A stretch of 64,000 nucleotides of DNA, from assembly GCF_018130825.1 (NCBI RefSeq), contig NZ_JAFCJS010000006.1:310001-374000 (forward strand), given 5' to 3'. The stretch comes from Bradyrhizobium liaoningense (lineage in GTDB: Bacteria; Pseudomonadota; Alphaproteobacteria; Rhizobiales; Xanthobacteraceae). The position numbers were made by a program, and so were the translations under genes. Positions 1 to 10,489 of the stretch are shown one piece after another (position 1 is the first letter of the stretch; the number at the start of each line of letters is the position of its first letter). The notes under the pieces were generated by a model that worked only from the letters and a program-made list of their open reading frames with translations, was not told the DNA's origin and made no database searches.

Positions 1-162
1 TTGCTGGCGGATCTGCTCGATCACGGCGGGATCGCGCTCCTCGCCGGCCATCACCAGCGCGGGATCGCCCGGCAGCAATTGTTGCAGCGAGAAGATCAGC
101 ACCGACACGAAGAACAGCGTCGGCACGATCTGCGCGATGCGGCGGGCGAGAAAGTTCAGCAT
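1..162 (-). CDS. Peptide ABC transporter permease (DppB-type), partial N-terminus
   Basis: First 54 codons of an inner-membrane permease that runs off the left edge of the window. It begins MLNFLARRIAQ, followed by a hydrophobic helix (IVPTLFFVSVLIFSL) and an LPGDPA stretch, the usual N-terminus of DppB/OppB-type permeases. The ATG at 160-162 lies 31 nt downstream of the stop of the binding-protein gene, so it belongs to the same minus-strand unit. It would be the first permease of the second peptide importer in this locus; its DppC partner should lie just outside the window. Confidence 0.85.
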   Translation of the reverse strand, partial: MLNFLARRIAQIVPTLFFVSVLIFSLQQLLPGDPALVMAGEERDPAVIEQIRQQ

Positions 163-193
163 GATGCCGATCGCTTCGTGGGCGCTGTCGCGT

Positions 194-1717
194 TCACTTG
201 AACTTCAGCCCGACCACGCGCACCAGCCCATCGGGCATCTGCCGGTAGCCGTCGAGCTTCTTGGTGTGCGCGATCAACAGTGTGCGGTGATAGATGTAGA
301 TGATCGGCAGGTCGTCGAGCAGGGTCTTGGTCAGCTTGGCGTAGATCGCCTTGCGTTCCTCGACGTTGGATGTCGCCCGTCCTTCTTCCAGCAGCTTGTC
401 GGCCTCGGGGTTCGAATAGCCTCCGTCGTTCTGCGGCGCCTTGCTGCGCATGAAGATGTAGGAGTTGCCGTCGGGATCGATGCGGCCGCTCCAGTTGATC
501 TGGAACACCTGGAATTCACCGGCCTGGGCCTGCTTGAAGGTGGTCGCGAATTCGACGGCGCGGATCTTGATGTCGAAGCCGGCTTCCGCGGCCATGGACT
601 GCACGACCTGGGCGACGGCCTCGTACTCGGTACCCTTGGGGACCATGTAGTCGACAGTGACGGGGAGGCTGACGCCGGCTTCCTTCAGCAGCGCCTTGGC
701 CTTGGCGATGTCGCGGCCCGGAATGGGAAACGCCTTCTGGTAATAGGGGTGCGTCGGGCTGACCCACTGATTGCCCGGCGTGAACTCGCCGTTGAACACG
801 ACCTGGTTGATGGCCTCGCGATCGATCGACAGGCTGAGCGCCTGGCGCACCTTCGCCGACTGGCTGAGCGGCCCCTTGGCCTTGTCGTTGCCGATGTTGA
901 TGGTCAGGCCCTGATAGCCGAGCTCGGGGGCCGTCGACAGCACCAGCTTGGGATCGGCGCGGACGTCCTTGATGTCGGTCGCGAGCACGCGTTCGATCAG
1001 GTCGAGCGCACCGGATTTCAGGTTCGCAAGCCGCACGGTCGAATCGATGATCGGCTGGAACACGACGCGGTCGATGTGAACGTTGTCCTTGTTCCAGTAG
1101 TCCGCGAACTTCTCGAACACCATCCGGTCCTGCTGGACGCGCTCGACGAACTTGTAGGGACCGGCGCAGACCGGATGCAGGCCGAACTTGTCGCCGGCTT
1201 CCTTGGCCGCCTTCGGCGAGACCATCATGCCGGAACGGTCGGTGAGCTGGGCGATCAGCGGCGAGTAGGGAGTCTTCAGCACCAGCTTGATGGTGAGGGG
1301 ATCGACCACCTCGACGTGGTCGACGCTGGCGAGCTCCGACTTGCGGAACGAGGTCGGCAGCGTCATGTGGCGCTCGAGGGAGAACTTTGCAGCTTCCGCA
1401 TCCAGCGGTTCGCCGTCGTGGAATTTGACCCCCGGCCGGAGCTTGATCGTCATCTCCTTGCCGTCGGCCGACGTCTCGTGGGACAGCGCGAGCTGCGGCA
1501 CGATGTTGAGCTTCTCGTCGATGTCGAACAGCTTGTCGCAGAAGGCCGAGAACACGATGCGGCCGACATAGGTGCGGCCGATGCTGGGATCGAGAATATC
1601 GGGGTCTTCGGCGATCCCGATGCGAAGCGTGGTCTGGGCTTGGACTTGGCTTTGGGCCGTGCCCACGAGCGACGTCAGCAGGGCCGACGCCAGGATTGTC
1701 AAACGCATGAAGCTCAT
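194..1717 (-). CDS. Peptide ABC transporter substrate-binding protein (importer 2)
   Basis: Periplasmic solute-binding protein of the SBP_bac_5 (DppA/OppA/NikA) family, 507 aa, a normal length. The N-terminus is a Sec signal peptide (MRLTILASALLTSL, cleavage probably near AQSQVQAQ). The mature part has LRIGIAEDPDILDP, typical of the family, and ends in the hinge and second lobe. The open frame continues upstream, but the ATG at 1717 has a GAGG nine bases before it; a second ATG at 1708 is possible. It lies between the ATPases of importer 2 and the partial permease. The peptide preference cannot be read from sequence; the neighbouring gamma-glutamyltransferase suggests small or gamma-glutamyl peptides (inference). 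Confidence 0.93.
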   Translation of the reverse strand: MSFMRLTILASALLTSLVGTAQSQVQAQTTLRIGIAEDPDILDPSIGRTYVGRIVFSAFCDKLFDIDEKLNIVPQLALSHETSADGKEMTIKLRPGVKFHDGEPLDAEAAKFSLERHMTLPTSFRKSELASVDHVEVVDPLTIKLVLKTPYSPLIAQLTDRSGMMVSPKAAKEAGDKFGLHPVCAGPYKFVERVQQDRMVFEKFADYWNKDNVHIDRVVFQPIIDSTVRLANLKSGALDLIERVLATDIKDVRADPKLVLSTAPELGYQGLTINIGNDKAKGPLSQSAKVRQALSLSIDREAINQVVFNGEFTPGNQWVSPTHPYYQKAFPIPGRDIAKAKALLKEAGVSLPVTVDYMVPKGTEYEAVAQVVQSMAAEAGFDIKIRAVEFATTFKQAQAGEFQVFQINWSGRIDPDGNSYIFMRSKAPQNDGGYSNPEADKLLEEGRATSNVEERKAIYAKLTKTLLDDLPIIYIYHRTLLIAHTKKLDGYRQMPDGLVRVVGLKFK

Positions 1718-1757
1718 CGCTCTCAACCTCTGTTTTATGGCTGCCGGGTATCGTCCT

Positions 1758-3825
<2,068 letters not shown>

Positions 3826-3829
<4 letters not shown>

Positions 3830-4536
3830 GCTTGTCTTGCCCGTGCCGCTGCGATGCTGGCGTCGATGACGCTGCGATCGGTGTTGCCGGCCGGGTTCTG
3901 CCGCGTCGGCATGGACGGGCGGAAGTGAACCCAGAGCTCGTGGCTGACGCGCTCGAGCCGTTCGAGCTCGCCGAGCGGATCGGGATGGTCGTCGGCGCGA
4001 ATGTCCAGCGCCGGCCATTCCTCTTCGCCGTGGATCAGCAGCGCAGCCGATTGCTTGCCGCGCTTGTCGCCGCCGGCGGCTTCGCCTGCGCGCATCGCCG
4101 CAAGCAGGCGGCGCGGGAAGGGCAGGCTGTCATTGGCGATGTAGGTCTTCGCGGTCTCGTCGAGCACGTCGGCGCCGGCGAGCATGTTTCCGGCGATCGA
4201 GAAGCCGCTGCCCGCAATGTGGCCGCACCAGTCGATGCAGTCACGCCCGGTATGCGCCGCGATTTCGCCGCTGGCGTCCATGATGTGGACCTGGCGGCTC
4301 TCGCGGCCGTCGTCTGTCGCGAGCAGCGCGGCGAGCACGTCGTGGACGTTGAGGCCTTCACGCAGCAGCTTGACGCCGTCGATGCCGTAATAGGGATTGA
4401 CGAAGGCCTGCGTCGCGATGGCGCCGAGGCCGGCCGCGATATAGGGCACGCGCGCGCCGACGGCGAAGAAGCGGGTCGCAACCGCGATGCCGAACTGGCC
4501 GGTGGCAGGGTCTCGCGCGATGATCGACCAGGTCAT
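3826..4536 (-). CDS. DUF1028 family protein (predicted Ntn-hydrolase fold)
   Basis: 236 aa, full length for DUF1028 (COG3342). It opens MTWSIIARDPATGQFGIAVA and contains a GLGAIATQAFVNP stretch, both hallmarks of the family. DUF1028 is placed in the Ntn-hydrolase clan; after Met removal Thr2 would be the N-terminal nucleophile (family knowledge plus inference). There is no signal peptide, so it is cytoplasmic. It sits between gamma-glutamyltransferase (9 nt gap) and the DppD ATPase (4-nt overlap), so it is cotranscribed with a peptide importer. The biochemical role is unknown; an amidohydrolase acting on an imported peptide is a reasonable guess only. Confidence 0.9.
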
Positions 4537-4545
4537 GTGCTGCCT

Positions 4546-6351
4546 TCAGCGTCCCGCGGCGTAGCCCTGCATGCCGCGCGGATTGGCGGCGGCGCGGCGG
4601 CGTACCCCGACGCGCGAGGCCGCGGTGAGGCGGCCTTCCGACCAGTCGGGGCCGACCTCGACGATATGCCCACGCTCGCGCAGGTTTTCGATCGTCGCCT
4701 TCGGCACGCGGTTCTCGACCACGAGCACGCCGGGGCGCGCGGTGCGCGGCCAGAACGAGATCGGGAAGTGCTCGGAATGCCAGGCCGGCGCGTCGATCGC
4801 CTCCTGGAGATTGAGATTGCAATGGACGTGGCGCAGGAAGAATTGCGTGATCCACTGGTCCTGCTGATCGCCGCCGGGCGAACCCCAGGCGAGGTAGGGC
4901 TCGCCGTCGCGCAGCGCCATGGTCGGCGACAGCGTCGTGCGCGGCCGCTTGCCCGGCGCGAGCGAGCCCGGTTGGTTCTCCTCCAAATCGAACATTTGTG
5001 CGCGGCTGCCGAGGCAGAAGCCCAGCTCGGGAATGACAGGCGAGGATTGCAGCCAGCCCCCTGAAGGCGTCGAGGACACCATGTTGCCGGCCTTGTCGAT
5101 GATGTCGAAATGCACGGTGTCGCCGCGCACCTCGCCGAAGCGCCCGACGGTTGGTTCACCGGCGCCGAGTGCGCCAACGGCCTCGCGTTGGCCCTCAGCG
5201 CGGCGCAGCTTGACAACGCCGCCGAAGCCCTCGACCGCGCCGGGCCGGAGATCGAGCGAAGCCTTCTCGGTGACCAGCTTGCGGCGCTCGTCGTTATAGG
5301 CATCCGACAGCAGCGTCGCGATCGGGATCTCGCTGAATTTGGGATCGCCGTAGAATTTTTCGCGGTCGGCGAAGGCGAGCTTGGCGCATTCGATCTGGAG
5401 ATGGATGAACTCGGGCCCGGTCGGGTCGAGCCCGTCGAGCGCAAAGCCCTTCAGCAGCGCGAGCTGCTGCAGCGTCACCGGGCCCTGGCTCCAGACGCCG
5501 GCCTTGCAGACGGTACAGCGGCCGTAGTCGTAGGTCAGTGGCGCCTCGACGGTCGGCTGCCAGCGCGCCATGTCGTCGGCCGAGAGCACGCCGCGATGCG
5601 GCGATCCGCTGACGTCCATCACCTCTTGCGTGCGGCAGAACTTGTCGATCGCTTCGGCGACGAAGCCTTGCGACCAGGCCTTGCGCGCACGCTCGATCTC
5701 GGCATCGCGGCCTCCGCCGCCGCTCTCGGCTTCGTTCAGGATCCGGGTGTAGGTGGCCGCCAGCGTCTTGTTGGTGAACAGCGTGCCGGGCTTTGGCACC
5801 TCGCCGTTTGGCAAATAGACCGCGGCCGAGGTCGGCCAGTGCTTGCGGAACAGCTGCTCGACGGTCTGGATGGTGGCACAGGCGCGCTCGACCAGCGGAT
5901 AGCCGTCGCGGGCGTAGGCGATCGCGGGTTCCAGCACGTCGCGCACGCGCATGGTGCCGTAATCGCGCAGCAGCATCATCCAGGATTCGAAGGTCCCGGG
6001 AACACAGGCCGCGAGCAGGCCGGTGCCCGGCACCATGTCGAGACCTTCGCTCTTGTAATGCGCGATGGTCGCACGCGCCGGCGCAGGGCCCTGGCCGCAG
6101 ATCACCTCGGTGCGGCCGCGCTTGACGTCGTGGACGATGATTGGCACGTCGCCGCCGGGGCCGTTCAGATGCGGCTCGACGACCTGAAGCGTGAAGGCAG
6201 TCGCAACGCCGGCATCGAAGGCATTGCCGCCCTTTTCCAAAATGCCCATGCCCACGGCCGTCGCGATCCAGTGCGTGGTGGCGACGACGCCGAACGTGCC
6301 CTCGATCTCGGGACGCGTCGTGAAGGGATCGGGATTGACGTTGCTGGCCAT
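4546..6351 (-). CDS. Gamma-glutamyltransferase / gamma-glutamyl hydrolase family
   Basis: 601 aa Ntn-hydrolase that is made as one chain and normally self-cleaves. The N-terminal half has GGNAFDAGVATAF and GPGGDVP. The cleavage site is at GDTVHFDIID, where Thr412 would become the nucleophile of the small subunit; PSGG and GSPGGDQQ further on are the usual substrate-loop and small-subunit motifs. No signal peptide is visible, unlike periplasmic E. coli Ggt, so the enzyme is probably cytoplasmic and acts on imported substrate. It could hydrolyse gamma-glutamyl peptides such as glutathione, or be a cephalosporin-acylase-like relative. It lies between two peptide importers and beside DUF1028. Confidence 0.93.
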   Translation of the reverse strand: MASNVNPDPFTTRPEIEGTFGVVATTHWIATAVGMGILEKGGNAFDAGVATAFTLQVVEPHLNGPGGDVPIIVHDVKRGRTEVICGQGPAPARATIAHYKSEGLDMVPGTGLLAACVPGTFESWMMLLRDYGTMRVRDVLEPAIAYARDGYPLVERACATIQTVEQLFRKHWPTSAAVYLPNGEVPKPGTLFTNKTLAATYTRILNEAESGGGGRDAEIERARKAWSQGFVAEAIDKFCRTQEVMDVSGSPHRGVLSADDMARWQPTVEAPLTYDYGRCTVCKAGVWSQGPVTLQQLALLKGFALDGLDPTGPEFIHLQIECAKLAFADREKFYGDPKFSEIPIATLLSDAYNDERRKLVTEKASLDLRPGAVEGFGGVVKLRRAEGQREAVGALGAGEPTVGRFGEVRGDTVHFDIIDKAGNMVSSTPSGGWLQSSPVIPELGFCLGSRAQMFDLEENQPGSLAPGKRPRTTLSPTMALRDGEPYLAWGSPGGDQQDQWITQFFLRHVHCNLNLQEAIDAPAWHSEHFPISFWPRTARPGVLVVENRVPKATIENLRERGHIVEVGPDWSEGRLTAASRVGVRRRAAANPRGMQGYAAGR

Positions 6352-6439
6352 CGGACTTTCGCTACCTTATTTGCGGCGCGCGCAATTGATCACAGCCGAT
6401 GCCGTGCCGCCAATGCGCAGGCTGCATGGCACGCGCGCG

Positions 6440-7429
6440 TCACGCCGGGACCGGCGCGGTGTTGACTGCGTGGCAGGCGACGCCGTCGATCAGTTCCGGC
6501 GTTTCCTTGCGGCAGAGATCGAACGCCAGCGGGCAGCGCGGATTGAAGGCGCAGCCGGGCGGTGGATTGATCGGGTTCGGGATCTCGCCCTTGACCGGAA
6601 TGCGCTGGCGGCCGCTCATCGCGAGATCCGGCACGGCGCCCAGCAGCATCTTGGTGTAGGGCATGCGCGGGCGGGAAAACAGCTCGCGTCCCTCCGCGAT
6701 CTCGACGATGCGGCCGAGATACATCACGCCGACGCGGCTCGCCATGTGGCGGACCACGGCGAGGTTGTGGCTGATGAACATGTAGGTCAGGCCGAACTTG
6801 TCCTGGAGGTCACGCATCAGATTGAGGATCTGCGCCTGCACGGACACGTCGAGCGCGGAGGTCGGCTCGTCGCAGACGATGAATTCGGCGTCGGATGCGA
6901 GCGCGCGCGCGATCGCGATACGCTGGCGCTGGCCGCCGGAGAATTCGTGCGGAAATTTCAGACGGTCGTCGGGATGCAGGCCGACGAGGCTGAGCAGCTC
7001 GCCGACGCGCGCCTGGATGTCGCGCTCGCCCTGGATCAGGTCGAAGGCGCGGATCGGCTCGGAGATGATGGCATCGACGCGGAAGCGCGGGTTCAGGCTC
7101 GCATAGGGGTCCTGGAAGATCATCTGGATGCGGCGGCGCAGCTTTCGCCGCGCGAGGGCCTGCCTGGGATCGCCCATCGAGACGCCGTCGATCAGCACGT
7201 CGCCGGAGCTCGGCGGCAGCAGGCCGACCACCATCCGCGCGACCGTGGTCTTGCCCGAGCCGGATTCGCCGACCAGCGCAAAGGTCTCGCCCTTCCTGAT
7301 GTCGAAGGTGACGCCATCGACGGCCTTGAGGTATTCGAGATGGCCGCCTTCGAGCACGCGGTTGAGCCATGGCTTCGAGACGTCGAACACGCGGCGCAGA
7401 TTGGTGGCCTGGACGAAAGGCGTGCTCAT
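6440..7429 (-). CDS. Peptide ABC transporter ATPase, DppF-type (importer 1)
   Basis: 329 aa ATP-binding subunit with Walker A GESGSGKTT near residue 55, signature FSGGQRQRIAIARAL, Walker B FIVCDEPTSALD, and the C-terminal PPGCAFNPRCPL motif of the Dpp/Opp group. It starts at ATG 7429, overlapping the stop of the DppD-type gene by 4 nt. It is a paralogue of the ATPase at 1758-2840 but clearly diverged, so the two importers are not a recent duplication. Confidence 0.95.
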   Translation of the reverse strand: MSTPFVQATNLRRVFDVSKPWLNRVLEGGHLEYLKAVDGVTFDIRKGETFALVGESGSGKTTVARMVVGLLPPSSGDVLIDGVSMGDPRQALARRKLRRRIQMIFQDPYASLNPRFRVDAIISEPIRAFDLIQGERDIQARVGELLSLVGLHPDDRLKFPHEFSGGQRQRIAIARALASDAEFIVCDEPTSALDVSVQAQILNLMRDLQDKFGLTYMFISHNLAVVRHMASRVGVMYLGRIVEIAEGRELFSRPRMPYTKMLLGAVPDLAMSGRQRIPVKGEIPNPINPPPGCAFNPRCPLAFDLCRKETPELIDGVACHAVNTAPVPA

Positions 7430-8412
7430 GCCGCGCTCTCCGCCGGCACGGTGTCATAGAGATGGCAGGCGACCGATTGCGCGCCGCGCGGCAGCGGCTC
7501 CGGTCGCTCGACACGGCAACGGTCGAAGGCGAAGGCGCAGCGCGGATTGAACGAGCAGCCGCGTGGAATCGCCGACAGGCGCGGCATCGAGCCGGGAATC
7601 TGCACCAGGCGCTTGTCCTCGCCGGCAAGCGTAGGGATCGCGCCCATCAAGCCCTTGGCATAGGGATGCAGCGGGTTCTTCACGACGTCCTGCACCGGGC
7701 CGATCTCGGCGACGCGCCCGGCATACATCACCGCGACTCGGTCGGAGGTCTCGGCGATCACGCCCATGTCGTGGGTCACCAGCATCACGGCGGTGCCGTG
7801 GTCGCGGCCGAGGCGCTTGATCAGCGAGATGATCTGGGCCTGCACGGAGACGTCGAGCGCCGTGGTCGGCTCGTCCGCGATGATCAGCTCGGGCTCGGCG
7901 CAGATTGCGAGCGCAATCACCACGCGCTGGCGCATGCCGCCGGAGAATTCGTGCGGATAGCCGTCGATGCGCTTTTCCGGTGCGGGGATGCCGACCTCGG
8001 CGAGCAGGTCGATGGCGCGGCGGCGCGCAGCAGATTCAGACAGATTGAGGTGGGTGCGGATCGTCTCGACGATCTGGTCGCCGACCTTGTACAGCGGATT
8101 GAGCGATGTCAGGGGATCCTGGAAGATCATCCCGATGCGCTTGCCCCTGATACGGCGCATCTCCTCGGGCGGCAGGTCGTCGATACGCGTGCCCGCGAGG
8201 CGAATCTCGCCGCCGGAGATGCGACCGGGCGGATCGATCAGGCCGATGACCGCAAGGCCGGTGACGGATTTGCCGGCGCCGGATTCGCCGACCACCCCGA
8301 GCACCTCGCCCTTGGCGATGTCGAAGGAGACGTCGTTGATGGCGCGCAGCGTGCCGCGGCGGGAGGCGAACTCGACCTGAAGGTTACGCACGGAGAGAAC
8401 GGGTTCGGTCAT
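7426..8412 (-). CDS. Peptide ABC transporter ATPase, DppD-type (importer 1)
   Basis: 328 aa ATP-binding subunit with Walker A GESGAGKSV near residue 40, signature FSGGMRQRVVIALAI, Walker B LIIADEPTTALD, and C-terminal PRGCSFNPRCAF. It pairs with the DppF-type ATPase encoded next to power the importer-1 permeases. The start at 8412 is 13 nt after the DppC stop and the stop overlaps the next start, consistent with an operon. Confidence 0.95.
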   Translation of the reverse strand: MTEPVLSVRNLQVEFASRRGTLRAINDVSFDIAKGEVLGVVGESGAGKSVTGLAVIGLIDPPGRISGGEIRLAGTRIDDLPPEEMRRIRGKRIGMIFQDPLTSLNPLYKVGDQIVETIRTHLNLSESAARRRAIDLLAEVGIPAPEKRIDGYPHEFSGGMRQRVVIALAICAEPELIIADEPTTALDVSVQAQIISLIKRLGRDHGTAVMLVTHDMGVIAETSDRVAVMYAGRVAEIGPVQDVVKNPLHPYAKGLMGAIPTLAGEDKRLVQIPGSMPRLSAIPRGCSFNPRCAFAFDRCRVERPEPLPRGAQSVACHLYDTVPAESAA

Positions 8413-8425
8413 GGGCGAGGCGTAC

Positions 8426-9394
8426 TCATCGAAGCTTTGGGTTGAGCGCGTCGCGCAGCCAGTCGCCGAGCAGGTTGATCGACAGGATCAGCGCGGCCAG
8501 CGCGAGCCCAGGGAAGGCGACGATCCACCATTCGCCGGCGAACAGATAATTGTTGCCGATCCGGATCAGCGTGCCGAGCGAGGGCATGGTGTCGGGCAGG
8601 CCGACGCCGAGGAAGGACAGCGTCGCCTCGGTGATGATGGCGAGCGCGAGGTTGATCGTGGCGATAACCAGGATCGGGCCCATCGTGTTCGGCAGCACGT
8701 GCCGCAGCATGATCTTCGGCGCGGGCAGGCCGATGAGCTGCGCGGCGGCGACGTAGTCCTTGTTCTTCTCGACCATCACCGAGCCGCGAACGGTCCGCGC
8801 ATAGCCGACCCAGAAGCTCAGGCCGATCGAGATCACCAGCACGAATAGCATGCTGGTGGCGTCCAGCCGGTTGCCGAGGATCGATTTCGCGATGCCGTTG
8901 ACCAGCAGCGCGATCAGGATGGCGGGGAAGGTGAGCTGCACGTCGGCGATCCGCATGATGACGCCGTCGACGGCGCCACCGAAATAGCCGGCGATCAGGC
9001 CGAGCGCGATGCCGAGTGCGCCGGCGAAGATCACGCCGGCGACGCCCACGGCGAGCGAGATGCGCATGCCGTAGAGGATGGCGGAGAACACGTCGCGCCC
9101 TTGCTCGTCGGTGCCGAGCAGGAACGGGCTCTGGCCATCGGCGGTCCAGAGCGGTGAGATCCGCGAATTGATCAATTGGAGCTGTGCCGGATCGAACGGG
9201 TTCTGCACCGCAAGCACGGATGCAAAGATCGCGAGCAGGAAGAACAGGACTGTGATGGCGGCCGCAACCATGGTGAGCTTGGAGCGGCGGAACGAATAGA
9301 AGACGTCGCTGTCGAGCGCGCGGCTGAGCCAGCTGCGGGCGTGGGGCGGCTGCGTGCTCTGCCGATCGGAATTGGAGACGACTGCGTCGGACAT
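8426..9394 (-). CDS. Peptide ABC transporter permease, DppC-type (importer 1)
   Basis: 322 aa inner-membrane permease. A cytoplasmic N-terminal tail of ~35 residues is followed by a first helix (LTMVAAAITVLFFLL), the LLGTDEQGRDVFSAILYG motif of DppC/OppC proteins, and the EAA loop near AAQLIGLPAPKIMLRHVLPN. Five or six membrane helices are visible. It forms the channel with the DppB-type subunit, whose stop is 10 nt upstream. Confidence 0.95.
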   Translation of the reverse strand: MSDAVVSNSDRQSTQPPHARSWLSRALDSDVFYSFRRSKLTMVAAAITVLFFLLAIFASVLAVQNPFDPAQLQLINSRISPLWTADGQSPFLLGTDEQGRDVFSAILYGMRISLAVGVAGVIFAGALGIALGLIAGYFGGAVDGVIMRIADVQLTFPAILIALLVNGIAKSILGNRLDATSMLFVLVISIGLSFWVGYARTVRGSVMVEKNKDYVAAAQLIGLPAPKIMLRHVLPNTMGPILVIATINLALAIITEATLSFLGVGLPDTMPSLGTLIRIGNNYLFAGEWWIVAFPGLALAALILSINLLGDWLRDALNPKLR

Positions 9395-9404
9395 GCAGGC
9401 TGCC

Positions 9405-10394
9405 TTACGTGGCGCGGCCGACCGTCGCGCGCAGGCGCGGATCGACCACGGTGTAGAGGATGTCGACCACCAGGTTGATGGTGACGAAAATCAGCGAGAC
9501 CATCAGCAGGTAGGCGGCCATGATCGGGATATCGACGTTTTGCACGGCCTGGACGAACAGAAGTCCCATGCCCGGCCATTGGAACACGGTTTCGGTGATG
9601 ATCGAAAATGCAATAACCGAGCCAAACTGCAGTCCGGCCACCGTGATCACGGGAATGAGGGTGTTCTTCAGCGCGTGGCCGAAATGGATCGCGCGCGTGG
9701 TCAGCCCCCGCGCGCGGGCGAAGCGGATATAGTCGGTCCGCAGCACTTCCAGCATCTCCGCGCGCACCAGCCGCATGATCAGGGTCATCTGGAACAGGCC
9801 GAGCGTGATCGAGGGCATGATCAGCGCCTTCAGGCCCGACAGCGTCAGCAGGCCCGTCGTCCACCAGCCGAGCTTCACCACTTCGCCGCGGCCGAACGAG
9901 GGCAGCCAGCCCAGCGTCACGGCGAACAGATAGATCAGCAGGATGCCGATCAGGAAGGTCGGCAGCGAAATGCCGATCAACGAGACTGCCTGGAATAATT
10001 TGGCAAGCACGGTGTCGCGCTTGAGCGCGGAATAGACGCCCATCAGGATGCCGAACACCATTGCGAACACGGTCGCGCAGATCGCAAGTTCCAGTGTCGC
10101 GGGCATGCGCTCCATCAACAGTGCCGCGACCGGCTGGCGGAACTGGTAGGAGACGCCGAACTTGAACTGCGCGGCGTCGGCGAAATAGCGCACGAATTGC
10201 ACCGGCACGGGATCGTCGAGGCCGAGCGACTTGCGCACGACCGCGCGTTCGGCCGCCGAGGTGTCGATCGAGACGATCTGGTTGACGGGGTCGCCGGCGA
10301 AACGGAACATCGAGAACGCGATGATGCCGACGGCGAACATGACGCCGATGGCCTGAACGGCGCGGCGAAGCGTGAAAGCGAGCATGCCTTCCAC
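9405..10394 (-). CDS. Peptide ABC transporter permease, DppB-type (importer 1)
   Basis: 329 aa inner-membrane permease: MLAFTLRRAVQAIGVMFAV at the N-terminus, then a periplasmic segment with DDPVPVQFVRYF, and an EAA loop at RFARARGLTTRAIHFGHALKN. It has the six-helix pattern of DppB/OppB. The start may be ATG 10394 or ATG 10385 (MLAF); the second aligns better with family N-termini, but the first is retained as the longer coupled start. Cotranscribed with the binding protein across a hairpin. Confidence 0.94.
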   Translation of the reverse strand: MEGMLAFTLRRAVQAIGVMFAVGIIAFSMFRFAGDPVNQIVSIDTSAAERAVVRKSLGLDDPVPVQFVRYFADAAQFKFGVSYQFRQPVAALLMERMPATLELAICATVFAMVFGILMGVYSALKRDTVLAKLFQAVSLIGISLPTFLIGILLIYLFAVTLGWLPSFGRGEVVKLGWWTTGLLTLSGLKALIMPSITLGLFQMTLIMRLVRAEMLEVLRTDYIRFARARGLTTRAIHFGHALKNTLIPVITVAGLQFGSVIAFSIITETVFQWPGMGLLFVQAVQNVDIPIMAAYLLMVSLIFVTINLVVDILYTVVDPRLRATVGRAT

Positions 10395-10433
10395 TTTCCT
10401 TAGGTGTGCGTACGGCCGACGTCCTTGTCAGCC

Positions 10434-10474
10434 GGAAAAGGAAAGGTCCCGGAAGCCTGACGCTGCCGGGACCT
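10434..10474 (-). terminator. Intra-operon hairpin after the binding-protein gene
   Basis: A perfect 9-bp stem (AGGTCCCGG at 10444-10452 with CCGGGACCT at 10466-10474). On the transcribed minus strand it is followed by a T-rich tail (TTTCCTTTTCC). It sits directly between the binding-protein gene (stop at 10490) and the DppB gene. Such hairpins usually act as partial terminators or mRNA-end stabilisers that give more binding protein than permease; that role is inferred from position. Confidence 0.6.
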
Positions 10475-10489
10475 CGTGTTCAAATAACG

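Noticed and set aside
6352..6439. Possible promoter for the gamma-glutamyltransferase gene.
   Set aside because: The 88-nt gap has no convincing -35/-10 pair, so I treat the gene as part of the long operon.
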